64,000 nt of DNA, from assembly GCF_000725545.1 (NCBI RefSeq), contig NZ_JNZP01000016.1, forward strand, positions 62,001-126,000. Direction: 5' to 3'. The DNA comes from Streptomyces exfoliatus (GTDB lineage: Bacteria > Actinomycetota > Actinomycetes > Streptomycetales > Streptomycetaceae). Below the pieces are notes generated by a model. It ran no database searches, was not told the origin of the DNA, and saw only the letters and a program-made list of their open reading frames with translations. Positions 19,858 through 28,084 of the stretch are shown here, one piece after another (position 1 is the first letter of the stretch; every line of letters starts with the position of its first letter). The position numbers were made by a program, and so were the translations under genes.

Positions 19858-20415
19858 ATGCGCGCGATACGTGCCGCAACCACTGCCCTGCTGGGGGCGG
19901 CCGCCCTCGCCCTGGCCGCCCCCGCCGCCGTCGCGGCGGACGGTGCCCCCGCACCGAACCCGCGGGCACCGCGGGCCAAGGCACCGGGCGATTTCGTCGT
20001 GTCGCCCTCGGTCGTCGCCCCCGGCGGCCGGGTGACGCTCAGCGCACCCGGCTGCGCCAGTACGGCGACGGCCTCGGCCGGCATCTTCGACACGGTGACC
20101 ATCGCGCCGAACGCGGCGGCGACCGCCACCGTGGACTGGGACGCCCGGCGGGGTGCCGTGTACACGGTGTCGTTCAACTGCACCGGCGGCGTCCAGGACA
20201 CCGTCGACCTGACGATCAGCGGCATCCCCACCGCCACCCCGACGATCAGCTCCACCATCCTCACTCCCCCTCGCGGGGTGCAGGGCGGCCTGGGCGGCTC
20301 GGTGGGCGGGCTCGAACCGGTCGAACTGGCCGCGGGCGCGGGACTCGTCCTGGCCGCGACCGCCGGCGGCGTGTACGTGCTCCGACGCCGCTCCGGCGCC
20401 TCCCGTCACCATTGA
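19858..20415 (+). CDS. Exported protein with GGLGGS tail, membrane helix and RRR end
   Basis: Protein of 185 residues with GGAGG seven bases before the ATG. The signal peptide is MRAIRAATTALLGAAALALA ending near AVAAD. The mature part is beta-rich with two cysteines (SAPGCAST and SFNCTGG), which could form a disulfide in an Ig-like fold. The tail has RGVQGGLGGS, then VELAAGAGLVLAATAGGVYVL and RRR. The same tail occurs in the convergent gene at 20583-21068, so the two are paralogues or share a sorting signal. A class F sortase lies 1.2 kb downstream. Confidence 0.75.
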   Translation: MRAIRAATTALLGAAALALAAPAAVAADGAPAPNPRAPRAKAPGDFVVSPSVVAPGGRVTLSAPGCASTATASAGIFDTVTIAPNAAATATVDWDARRGAVYTVSFNCTGGVQDTVDLTISGIPTATPTISSTILTPPRGVQGGLGGSVGGLEPVELAAGAGLVLAATAGGVYVLRRRSGASRHH

Positions 20416-20506
20416 GCGGGTGCCGTGGACCGGTGACGTGGAGCGGTGACGTGGACCAACACCGTGGACCGGTGCGCCGGAGCGGTGCCCGGCGCCCGCC
20501 GCAGGA

Positions 20507-20553
20507 CGCCCGTCGCCCCCGGGTCCCGGACGGGGACTCGGGGGCGGCGGGCG
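20507..20553. terminator. Convergent hairpin terminator
   Basis: CGCCCGTCGCCCCCG (20507-20521) pairs with CGGGGGCGGCGGGCG (20539-20553), 14 of 15 positions, around a GC-rich 17-base loop. It lies between two convergent surface-protein genes. Confidence 0.7.
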
Positions 20554-20582
20554 TAGCAGGCCGGACCGGGAGGTTCGACCGG

Positions 20583-21068
20583 TCAGACCCCCGCGCCGGT
20601 CATACGGCGACGGCGGGCGATGAAGAGTCCGCCGCCGAGCGCGGCGGCGGCGACCAGGCTGCCGCCGACGGCCATCTCGGTGGAGCTGGGCGCCAGGGAA
20701 CCGCCGATGCCACCCTGCGCGCCGCGGCCCGCGAGGACGCGGAACGGGTGCGTGACGACCCTGGTGTTGTCGCTGCACTTGACGGCGAGGTTGTAGCTGC
20801 CGGGAGTGGCGTTGTTGTGGACACGGGCGATGGCGCTGGAGAGCCCGTTGGAGTTGACCGACAGGTTGGTCGTCGGGAAGGCGTTGGACGTGACGGTGCC
20901 ACCGTGACCGCAACCCTTGGCGGTGATCGTGATGGTCGACCCCGCGTGGACGTCGAAGGGGTTGACCTGGACATTGCTCGGCCCGTTCGTGGCGACGGCG
21001 AGGGGGGCCGCGAGCCCGACCGCAGCGATTGCGGTGGCGGTCACCGCCAGAGTGCGTGCAGCACGCAT
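20583..21068 (-). CDS. Exported protein with GGIGGS tail, membrane helix and RRRR end
   Basis: Protein of 161 residues; GGAGG lies seven bases before the ATG. The signal peptide is MRAARTLAVTATAIAAVGLA, cut near AVAT. The mature part has two cysteines (AKGCGHGG and AVKCSDN) in positions like those of the neighbouring paralogue. The C-terminus reads RGAQGGIGGSLAPSSTE, then MAVGGSLVAAAALGGGLFIA and RRRR. The arrangement of motif, helix and basic tail resembles a cell-wall sorting signal without LPXTG. Confidence 0.75.
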   Translation of the reverse strand: MRAARTLAVTATAIAAVGLAAPLAVATNGPSNVQVNPFDVHAGSTITITAKGCGHGGTVTSNAFPTTNLSVNSNGLSSAIARVHNNATPGSYNLAVKCSDNTRVVTHPFRVLAGRGAQGGIGGSLAPSSTEMAVGGSLVAAAALGGGLFIARRRRMTGAGV

Positions 21069-21588
21069 GGTTGAACCTCCAGTGGAAGACGCCCCAAAGC
21101 GGTGCTCCGGGAGTTTCGACGAGTACGCCTTCCATGACGAACCATCACAAGCCGGGGCGAGCTGTGCATTTCGGCACTGGTCCACCCCGGTGAGGCGACA
21201 CGCCCGGAATGAGGCCGCCTGAAGGGGAAGAACCGCAGGTCAGAGCCGATCGGACTGCTTATCTGACGAGTACTCGGATGGGTCAGCCCCGGGTCACCCG
21301 CATGTCGCCACTCCGGCGTCGGTCCGGCATCGGTCCGCTCCGTCGGTCCGGCATCGGTCCGGCATCGGTCCGCTCCGTCGGTCCGGAGCCGCCCCGCAGT
21401 CGTTCCGGTCTTCCGCGTCCCGGCCGACGCGCGTGCCGTGACGCCCGCCCGCCGGAAGGTCGTTCTCGTACCCCCCACGCCGGTGCGCCGGCACCCGTCC
21501 GGAGGAGGTCCCCACCCGTTCGCACCGCTCGGGGCGACGGTCCGGCCGGCCGCCCTTACCGTTCTGACGACGCCACGAAGGGAGAACC
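21069..21588. other. 520-base intergenic region upstream of the sortase gene
   Basis: It separates the minus-strand surface protein from the plus-strand sortase gene and contains a cluster of short repeats at 21318-21386. I see no coding frame that I can support. Both promoters must lie here. Confidence 0.5.
21318..21386. repeat. Nested tandem repeats of gtcggtccggcatcggtcc type
   Basis: A 24-base unit (21318-21341) is followed by a 35-base version carrying one additional 11-base ggcatcggtcc step (21342-21376) and a 10-base partial copy. The repeats lie about 200-270 bases upstream of the sortase start. Confidence 0.8.
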
Positions 21589-22251
21589 ATGCCCCCGAAG
21601 GACTTCCGCGTCTTCGAACGCAGGAGACGCCAACCCTGGGGCGTCCTGGCCCTCGCCATGCTGTCCGGGATCGCGATGATGCGCAACGGAGTGGACGTCT
21701 CGCTCGGGCCTCCGCAGCCCGCCGCGGCGGCCCGGCCGGTGGCGCGCCCCGTCACCCCGCCGCCGCCCGGGGCGAGCGAGGGTGTCCAGCCACTGACCTT
21801 CGCCCCGGCCTCGCGGATCAAGATCCCGGCGATCCGGGTGGCGGCCCCGATCATGGACGTGGGCCTGGACGCCGACGGCTGGGTGGCGGCGCCCCCGCCG
21901 CAGGACGCCAACCTGGCCGGCTGGTACCAGAACGGCATCTCCCCCGGCCAGCGCGGCACCGCGGTGGTCGTCGGCCACGTCGACAACGGACAGGGGCCCG
22001 CGGTCTTCTACGGCCTCGGCTCGCTGGAGAAGGGCCAGCACGTCGAGGTCGAGCGGTACGACGGCCGGGTCGCGGTCTTCGAGATCTACGGGGTCGAGGT
22101 GTACTCGAAGGACAACTTCCCCGGCGTGCAGGTCTACGCCGACACCGGTGAGCCCGAACTGCGCGTCATCACCTGCGGAGGCGGCTACACGCGGGCGCGT
22201 GGCTACGACGGGAACGTCGTCGTCTACGCCCGGATGGTCGGCTCCCGCTAG
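21589..22251 (+). CDS. Class F sortase
   Basis: Protein of 220 residues with GGGAG before the ATG. A basic N-terminus (FERRRRQP) precedes the signal anchor WGVLALAMLSGIAMM and a Pro/Ala-rich linker. The catalytic domain has His at about 130 in VVGHVDN, Cys at about 196 in VITCGGGY, and Arg at about 202-204 in TRARGYDGN, in the correct order for a sortase. The short size, missing LXTC consensus and actinobacterial origin fit class F. It should join surface proteins to peptidoglycan; the nearest candidate substrates are the two GGxGGS-tailed proteins. Confidence 0.88.
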   Translation: MPPKDFRVFERRRRQPWGVLALAMLSGIAMMRNGVDVSLGPPQPAAAARPVARPVTPPPPGASEGVQPLTFAPASRIKIPAIRVAAPIMDVGLDADGWVAAPPPQDANLAGWYQNGISPGQRGTAVVVGHVDNGQGPAVFYGLGSLEKGQHVEVERYDGRVAVFEIYGVEVYSKDNFPGVQVYADTGEPELRVITCGGGYTRARGYDGNVVVYARMVGSR

Positions 22252-22324
22252 GGTCTTTCGTTTGGATCAGGCCGGATCAGGGAGCGGGTCTGGTACATGG
22301 GGTCTCCCCAGGCCCGTAGGACGC

Positions 22325-22343
22325 GACACCCCTAGGGGGTGTC
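22325..22343. terminator. Hairpin terminator
   Basis: GACACCCC and GGGGTGTC form a perfect 8-bp stem around TAG. Farther out, ggatcaggg and ccctgatcc also pair and would enlarge the structure. It lies between the sortase gene and the convergent lipase gene. Confidence 0.7.
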
Positions 22344-22426
22344 CGGCCCTGATCCGCCGGACAGGCCCTGGGAGCGCGTCCCTGGGCGCCGGGCCGGGGG
22401 CCTGAGCCCGGGGACAGTCGTTCCCG

Positions 22427-23731
22427 TCACCGCCCGCGCAGCTCGCCGAACCAGCGCACGATCGACGATGTCGCCGCCACGTTGGATCCCAGGTGACGGG
22501 ATCCGTAGTGGTCGACGGCGCCCAGATCGACGACCGGGGCGTCCACGCCGTTCCCGAGCAGAGCCGTCCTGCAGTGTTCGGTGTTCTCGGTGACGGCCTG
22601 CTCGTCCCCGGTCGCCATGTAGAGCCGCACCGGGGCACGGGGTGCCCAGTCGGTGCACACGGCGTCGGTCACGCGCAGCGCCTCCGCCAGCGGCCCCGTC
22701 GGCCGCGCGAGCAACTCGCGGCCGTGCGCGGTCAGCAGCTCGTCCAGAGCGCCCGGGGTGCCCCGCATCAGCTGTTCCCCCGTGTGGGCGCCGTCGAAGA
22801 GCGCCTCGACGGTGGTGTCGTACGGGGCCCTGAAGACCTCGCCAGGGCTGTCGTAGAGGTGGTGGAGCCGGTTGAACGCGACCAGGGTGTACGCCGCGTA
22901 CAGCACGCTGGACTTGGGCTCCAGCCTGCCGGCGAGGAGCGCGGGCAGCTCCGCCCCGCCGAAGTCGTACGCGCCACTGACCGGTGCCAGCGCGCCGAGC
23001 CTGAACCAGCGGTCCTCCCCCGCCTCCAGTGCCCGGCCGAGCCCCAGCGCCGCCGAGGCGCCCTGCGAGAAGCCGGTGACCATGACCTCGCGCTCCAGCA
23101 CGCGTCCGGCGCGGGGCGCGAAGGCGCGGGCCGCCCTCAGCATGTCCAGGGACGCCGTGGTCTCGGAGGGGATGTCCATCCAGGGGTGCGGGCCGGGTCC
23201 CGTGCCCATCCCCAGGTAGTCGGGCGCGACCCCCGCCGCACCGGCCGCCGCGTGCGCGATCACCGGCGCGGAGACGAACGCGACGCGCCGCATGGACGGG
23301 GAGTCGTTCTTGTGGCTGCCGGTTCCGTGCGCGAAGGAGACCGCCCGGAGCCGTCGTTCGCCGTCGATCGGCAGCGTGAGCAGCCCGCTCGCCGTGGTGG
23401 GCCGTCCGTGCGCGTCGACGGTCCGGTAGACCAGCCGGTACGCGACCACGCCGTACCGGACGGTGTCGTCCTCGAAGCCGGCCGCGCCGAGTTCGGTGGC
23501 CACCGCCCCCGGGGTCGCGAGCGCGTACAGCTTCTCGGCGGAGACGAGGGTGCCCCGGGCGCGCTCCTCGTAGCGCGTCTGTGCAGGGGCCGCGGGCGCG
23601 GTGGTGGCGGCGACGGCGACGGCCGGTGCGCTCAGCAGCAGGCCGCAGCAGACGGCCACCATCCGCGTCGCCCGGCGACGGCCGCCGTTTCGGGTTCCGC
23701 CGCGCGACGACGGCGAGGTGGAGATGGCCAC
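22427..23731 (-). CDS. Secreted lipase (LIP family alpha/beta hydrolase)
   Basis: Protein of 434 residues from GTG 23731, preceded by GGGGGA. A basic region (RNGGRRRATR) and hydrophobic MVAVCCGLLLSAPAVAVAA form the signal peptide. The fold shows SFAHGTG as the oxyanion region, APDYLGMGTG, the nucleophile elbow GFSQGASAALGL, and a C-terminal LYMATGDEQAV...VDHYGSRH that would supply the acid and His. It fits secretory lipase/esterases that hydrolyse acyl esters outside the cell. It appears monocistronic. Confidence 0.85.
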   Translation of the reverse strand: MAISTSPSSRGGTRNGGRRRATRMVAVCCGLLLSAPAVAVAATTAPAAPAQTRYEERARGTLVSAEKLYALATPGAVATELGAAGFEDDTVRYGVVAYRLVYRTVDAHGRPTTASGLLTLPIDGERRLRAVSFAHGTGSHKNDSPSMRRVAFVSAPVIAHAAAGAAGVAPDYLGMGTGPGPHPWMDIPSETTASLDMLRAARAFAPRAGRVLEREVMVTGFSQGASAALGLGRALEAGEDRWFRLGALAPVSGAYDFGGAELPALLAGRLEPKSSVLYAAYTLVAFNRLHHLYDSPGEVFRAPYDTTVEALFDGAHTGEQLMRGTPGALDELLTAHGRELLARPTGPLAEALRVTDAVCTDWAPRAPVRLYMATGDEQAVTENTEHCRTALLGNGVDAPVVDLGAVDHYGSRHLGSNVAATSSIVRWFGELRGR

Positions 23732-23859
23732 GTTTTCCCCCAGGTGTGGGCCGATGGATACCCCTTCAGCCTCACGCATCGCGAAGTGCGCCGCACGGGT
23801 GCAGGCCCCCCGGATCCTCCTGGTGCCTGCACCCGTTCCGCTTCGTCGTGACCGAACGG

Positions 23860-24732
23860 TCAGCGCCGTGGCACGGTGATGTGGTAGCCGGCGTCGAGGA
23901 GTTCGGGCAGGTAGCGGCGGAGCGCGGCCACGCTCTGGGTCCGGTCGCCGCCGGCGTCGTGGGAGAGGACGATCGCTCCGGGGGCGGCGCCGTCGAGGAC
24001 GCGGCGGACGATGGCGCCGGTGCCGGGTTCCTTCCAGTCCAGGGTGTCGACGGTCCAGGCGAGCGGTTCCATGCCGAGTTCGGCGCCGATCTCGAAGGAG
24101 TGCCGGTTCCAGGCTCCGTAGGGGGCTCGGTACCAGAGCGGGGCGTCGCCCAGGGTCCGTTCGACGACCTCGCTCGTGGAGCCGAGCTCGTCGCGGATGC
24201 GGGAGGGCCGCAGCTTGGGGATCAGGGGGTGGGACCAGGAGTGGTTGCCGATGACGTGGCCGTCCGCGGCCATCTCCCGCAGCAGGTCCTGGTTCTCGAC
24301 GGCCATCTCGCCGCAGACGAAGAACATCGCGCGGCAGTCGTACCGGCGCAGGGTCCGGAGGATGCCGGGGGTGTAGCGGGGGTCGGGGCCGTCGTCGAAG
24401 CTCAGCACCATGGAGCTGCCGACGCCGGACATGCTGAGGAAGGGCCGTTGCCGCACCGGCGGCACCGCTCGACGGACCGCGGGGGGCGCGTACGCGGTCA
24501 TCGGCTGGAGCCGGTACGCGCTGGGGCGCAGCCGGGCGGCCTGGGCCTGGGGGCCCGCGGCCGGGCCCGCTGCCGCGCCCGCTCGCCCGGGGCGGCTTCC
24601 GGGGGTGGCCCGGGACGTCGCGCCGTTGCTCCGTTCGGGCGCGGCGAGCCGGTCCGCCGCGAGGACTCCGACGGTGGCGGTGGCTCCGAGGGCGGCGGCG
24701 AGCCGCAGCACCGCCCGCCGCCCGCTGGTCAT
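23860..24732 (-). CDS. Polysaccharide deacetylase (NodB/CE4 family), exported
   Basis: Protein of 290 residues. The start MTSGRRAVLRLAA at 24732 is preferred because AAAGGA lies upstream; an ATG at 24747 is possible. The twin-Arg N-terminus and hydrophobic LAAALGATATVGVLAA suggest Tat export. CE4 motifs are SFDDGPDPRYTPGIL (catalytic Asp and metal Asp), GNHSWSHPLI (two metal His), YRAPYGAWN and TVDTLDW. It likely deacetylates peptidoglycan or another N-acetyl polysaccharide. CapA lies upstream in the same direction. Confidence 0.88.
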   Translation of the reverse strand: MTSGRRAVLRLAAALGATATVGVLAADRLAAPERSNGATSRATPGSRPGRAGAAAGPAAGPQAQAARLRPSAYRLQPMTAYAPPAVRRAVPPVRQRPFLSMSGVGSSMVLSFDDGPDPRYTPGILRTLRRYDCRAMFFVCGEMAVENQDLLREMAADGHVIGNHSWSHPLIPKLRPSRIRDELGSTSEVVERTLGDAPLWYRAPYGAWNRHSFEIGAELGMEPLAWTVDTLDWKEPGTGAIVRRVLDGAAPGAIVLSHDAGGDRTQSVAALRRYLPELLDAGYHITVPRR

Positions 24733-24838
24733 CTGATCCTTTTTCATGACCAATGGTTCGTACGGATGAGGGTCCGCGCGGCTCATCGACACCGGTCACC
24801 CGTCCGAAAACACCCGATGAGCCGATCGCTCCGGAGGC

Positions 24839-26047
24839 CTACCTGCCCATCACCAGGCCGTCCTTGTCGGCGCCGCGGCTGAGCACGACCTGCCGGATCG
24901 TCTCGCGGATGCCGGTGTGGCGCGGGTCGCCGCCGTCGGCTGCGCCGAGGTTGACGACCCGGCCGCGCCCGGTGTCGAACCACTGGGGGACGAACTCGGC
25001 CTTGGTCACCTTCCAGCGCCCACCGGCGTCGCTCGGCGGCGCGAAGGTGAAGCGGCCGATGCTGCCCTGGTTGCCCCGGGGGTCGAAGGCGCCCTGGTGG
25101 TTGATCATGTCCCCGGCGATCTGGTCGCCCATGCCGTAGACGATCCAGGTGCCGTTGACCTTCTCGTACGCCTGCGGGACGTGGGCGTGGGTGCCGATGA
25201 TCAGGTCGATGTCGGGGCGGCCGCCGGTCTGCGACGCGGTGAGGGAACGGCCGAGGGAGAGCTGCCGTTCGTCGGGCTCGGTCTGCCACTCGGTGCCCCA
25301 GTGGACGCTGACCACGACGACGTCGGCGCCGGCCGCGCGGGCGGCGCGGGCGTCGGCGATCACCTTGCTCTCGTCGAGCAGCTGGACCGCCCAGGGCTGC
25401 CCCTCGGGCAGCGGGTAGCCGTTGGTGTCGTACGTGTAGGCGAGCTGCGCCACCGTCGCGCCGCCGGCCTCGAGCAGGGCGGGCTTCGCCGCCTCCGCCT
25501 CGGTGCGGGCCGATCCGGCGTGCCGGACGCCGGCCCGGTCGAGGGCGTCGAGGGTACGGCCGAGGCCCGCCGCGCCGTCGTCGAGGGTGTGGTTGGAGGC
25601 GGTGGAGCAGGAGTCGTATCCGGTGGCCTTGAGCGCGGCGGCGACCTCGGGCGGCGACTTGAAGGCGGGGTATCCGGTGTAGGGGCCGCCGTCCTTTCCG
25701 TACACGGTCTCCATGTGGCAGATGGCCAGGTCCGCCTGGGACACGACGGACTTCACCCCGGAGAGCATGGGGGCGAAGTCGTAGCCGTCGCCGCCCGCGT
25801 CCGCGGCGGCCCGGCGGATGATCGAGTCGTGCGGGAGGACGTCCCCGGAGGCGACCAGGGTGAATCCGGCGGGCGCAGAGGCCCCGCCGGGCGCGGCGGA
25901 CGGGACGGCGGGCCGGGCGCTCCCCGGTCGCGCCATGGCCTCCGGGGTGGGGGCGCCGCCGGCCGGGCCGCCACCGTCGGCGCAACCGGTGGCCGCCGCG
26001 AGCAGGACGGCGGCCAGTGCCATCGCGGGTCTGGTGCGTGAGGTCAT
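24839..26047 (-). CDS. CapA-family lipoprotein (PGA_cap metallophosphatase fold)
   Basis: Protein of 402 residues from ATG 26047 with GTGGAG upstream. The signal AMALAAVLLAAATGC ends in a lipobox Cys. The domain begins FTLVASGDVLPHDSI (metal Asp) and continues with AICHMETVY, TASNHTLDDG, DVVVVSVHWGTEWQ and IIGTHAHVPQAYEKVNGTW, the metallophosphatase-like pattern of CapA proteins named for poly-gamma-glutamate capsules. CapB and CapC are absent, so capsule synthesis is unlikely and an envelope function is inferred. It may be cotranscribed with the deacetylase 106 bases downstream. Confidence 0.87.
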   Translation of the reverse strand: MTSRTRPAMALAAVLLAAATGCADGGGPAGGAPTPEAMARPGSARPAVPSAAPGGASAPAGFTLVASGDVLPHDSIIRRAAADAGGDGYDFAPMLSGVKSVVSQADLAICHMETVYGKDGGPYTGYPAFKSPPEVAAALKATGYDSCSTASNHTLDDGAAGLGRTLDALDRAGVRHAGSARTEAEAAKPALLEAGGATVAQLAYTYDTNGYPLPEGQPWAVQLLDESKVIADARAARAAGADVVVVSVHWGTEWQTEPDERQLSLGRSLTASQTGGRPDIDLIIGTHAHVPQAYEKVNGTWIVYGMGDQIAGDMINHQGAFDPRGNQGSIGRFTFAPPSDAGGRWKVTKAEFVPQWFDTGRGRVVNLGAADGGDPRHTGIRETIRQVVLSRGADKDGLVMGR

Positions 26048-26063
26048 GTATCGGCGCTCCACC

Positions 26064-26098
26064 CAATTCGTCTGATGAACATGTGTTCTGACGAATTG
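26064..26098. promoter_or_regulatory. AT-rich nested palindrome upstream of capA
   Basis: CAATTCGTC (26064-26072) and GACGAATTG (26090-26098) are a perfect inverted repeat with a 17-base spacer that itself contains GAACA-TG-TGTTC. It is unusually AT-rich for this genome and sits 17-51 bases before the capA ATG, either as an operator or as a 5'-leader hairpin. Confidence 0.55.
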
Positions 26099-26319
26099 AT
26101 CTCGCAGGAAAGCCGCAGTCAAGGGTCAAGGCCGCATCGGTGCATCAACCCCGCTTAAACGGACGCACCACCTCCGGTCGGTCGCCGTCCGACCGCTCGC
26201 CGTACCATTCGCCGCTCGGTCCGACCGTTCGTCGCACGCCGATGTCCGTTCCCTGTCCCCTGCCGTCCGGATGCGCTCGTATACGGGCCGGACGACGAGC
26301 CGCGGGAGAGGCGGGAAAC

Positions 26320-26877
26320 ATGACGACGGCGACCACCGACGAACGGACCCTCGAGCAGCTGCAGCGGGACCACGGACCCGCCCTGCTCTCCTTCCTGCTC
26401 GGGCTCACCCACGGGGACCGCCAGCGGGCCGAGGACCTCGCCCAGGAGACCCTGGTACGGGCCTGGTTCCACCCCGAGGCCTTCGACGGCCCGTACGAGT
26501 CGATGCGCCCCTGGCTCTTCACCGTGGCCCGCCGCCTCGCCATCGACGCCTGGCGCTCACGTCTGGCCCGCCCGGCCGAGATCGGGGACGGCGTCCTCGA
26601 GGTGACCCCCGACCCCGCCGACGCCACCGCCTCGGCCGAGGCCGCCCTCGACGTACGGGCGGCCGTCCGCGAACTGAGCCCCGAGCACCGCGCGGTCCTC
26701 GTCCGGCTCTACTTCCACGGCCTCACCGTCAACGAGGCCGCCGTCGAACTCGGCATCCCCGCCGGCACCGTCAAGTCCCGCTCGCACTACGCGCTGCGGC
26801 AGCTCGGCCGGTCCCTGCCGGGCTACCGGCCGCGCCGCGGGCCCGTTGCCCGGGTCCGCGCCGGGGCCCCACAATGA
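26320..26877 (+). CDS. ECF-type RNA polymerase sigma factor
   Basis: Protein of 185 residues. Region 2 spans LLSFLLGLTHGDRQRAEDLAQETLVRAW and MRPWLFTVARRLAIDAWRSR; region 4 spans VRELSPEHRAVLVRLYFHGL and VNEAAVELGIPAGTVKSRSHYALRQLG. The start is the ATG after GCGGGAAAC. No anti-sigma gene, zinc-finger or membrane partner is adjacent, unlike most ECF genes. The C-terminus is short and basic. A thioesterase gene starts four bases after the stop. Confidence 0.9.
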   Translation: MTTATTDERTLEQLQRDHGPALLSFLLGLTHGDRQRAEDLAQETLVRAWFHPEAFDGPYESMRPWLFTVARRLAIDAWRSRLARPAEIGDGVLEVTPDPADATASAEAALDVRAAVRELSPEHRAVLVRLYFHGLTVNEAAVELGIPAGTVKSRSHYALRQLGRSLPGYRPRRGPVARVRAGAPQ

Positions 26878-26881
26878 CGCC

Positions 26882-27304
26882 GTGACGCTGACACTCTCCG
26901 CCGCCGAAAAGGTCCTCGCCGACAACTTCGCCCCCTGGGTGCTCGATCTGGGACTCACCGTCGAAGCCGTGGCCTCCGCCGACGGCCACGAGGCCGTGCT
27001 CCGGCTCCCGTGGTCGGACCGGCTCGCCCGGGAGGGCGGCGGCCTCTCCGGTCAGGCCCTGATGGCCGCAGCCGACACGGCGACGGTGATCGCGGTCGCC
27101 GCCGCCCGCGGCGGCTTCGTGCCGATGACCACCGTCCAGCAGTCCATCAGCTTCCAGCGGGCGGTCGTCGGCTCGGACGTCCTGGTGCGGGCCCGGCTCA
27201 CCAAGACGGGGAAGCGGATGGCCTTCGCCGACATCACCATGACGGCGGAGGGCACGCAGGAGACCGCCGCCCACGCGACCGCGGTGTACGCGCTCCTCGG
27301 CTGA
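26882..27304 (+). CDS. PaaI-type hotdog thioesterase
   Basis: Protein of 140 residues from a GTG four bases after the sigma-factor stop. The hotdog pattern is GGGLSGQALMAAADTATVIAV, where the helix-cap GLS and the Asp are the likely catalytic region, then VPMTTVQQSISFQRAVVGSDV and FADITMTAEG. Such enzymes hydrolyse aryl- or acyl-CoA. Tight spacing suggests cotranscription with the sigma factor. Confidence 0.82.
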   Translation: MTLTLSAAEKVLADNFAPWVLDLGLTVEAVASADGHEAVLRLPWSDRLAREGGGLSGQALMAAADTATVIAVAAARGGFVPMTTVQQSISFQRAVVGSDVLVRARLTKTGKRMAFADITMTAEGTQETAAHATAVYALLG

Positions 27305-27519
27305 GCCCGGAGCCGATACCCGCCCGCACCCCTGCCCGCGACGCCCCTCCCGCCCCGTACGCCTCCCGTGGCATCAGGAATCCCACCGGCACCGATCCGG
27401 CCGGAAAACGTATCCGAAACCACACGGGTGAGTTGAGCAAAGCGGGCCCCGCGGACGTCCTTCGCGGAGGAAGCTCTCCCCGGGTCCCCCATGTCCGGGT
27501 CCCCGATCTCCGGGAGAAG

Positions 27520-28032
27520 GTGGGAGCGTTGCTGCCCGAGAGCACGAACGGCACCGGCGGCACGAGCGGCGGCGGCCTCGCCGTCCCGATGGCCTGGCTG
27601 TGCGCCGAGTACCTGGCCGACGAGGTGCTGCGGGCCGCCGCGCTCGTGGCGCCCGGCTCACTGGAGTACCGGGCGGGCCTCCAGGCCCTCGCCCTGACCG
27701 TCCACCTCTCGGAGGAGCCGGCGGGACCGGCGGACGGAGGGGCCCCCTGGCGGATCGACGAGTGGCTGCGGCACACGGCGTACGACCGGCCCTGGCCGCC
27801 CTGGGTCGAGGAGCGGCTCGCCGCGCGGCGCGAGGCCGGTGGCGACGGCCCCGACCAGACGCTCGCGGAGACCGCGTGGCGGCATCTCAGGGACACCTGG
27901 GTGCGGGCGGCCGACCTCGACGACAGGAGCGCCGACGACGCCGGGTCCCCGGTCGACGAGGACGAGCAGATCTGGCTGCCCGCCTGGAAGCTGGGGCTGC
28001 CGCTGGCGCACCTGTCGCTGCACCTGCGCTGA
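27520..28032 (+). CDS. Hypothetical protein, unrecognised
   Basis: About 170 residues from the GTG at 27520; the true start could be further upstream, since the frame is open with TTG 27433. The body is helical and acidic: MAWLCAEYLADEVLRAAALVA, LEYRAGLQALALTVHLSEE and WLRHTAYDRPWPPWVEERLAARRE, with no signal peptide, membrane segment or known motif. I recall similar hypothetical proteins in Streptomyces but no function. The coding bias supports a real gene. Confidence 0.55.
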   Translation: MGALLPESTNGTGGTSGGGLAVPMAWLCAEYLADEVLRAAALVAPGSLEYRAGLQALALTVHLSEEPAGPADGGAPWRIDEWLRHTAYDRPWPPWVEERLAARREAGGDGPDQTLAETAWRHLRDTWVRAADLDDRSADDAGSPVDEDEQIWLPAWKLGLPLAHLSLHLR

Positions 28033-28084
28033 CCGCGTCGTCCGGGAGGGCGCCGACAGCCGGGGCGAGCAGGACCTCAGGCCG

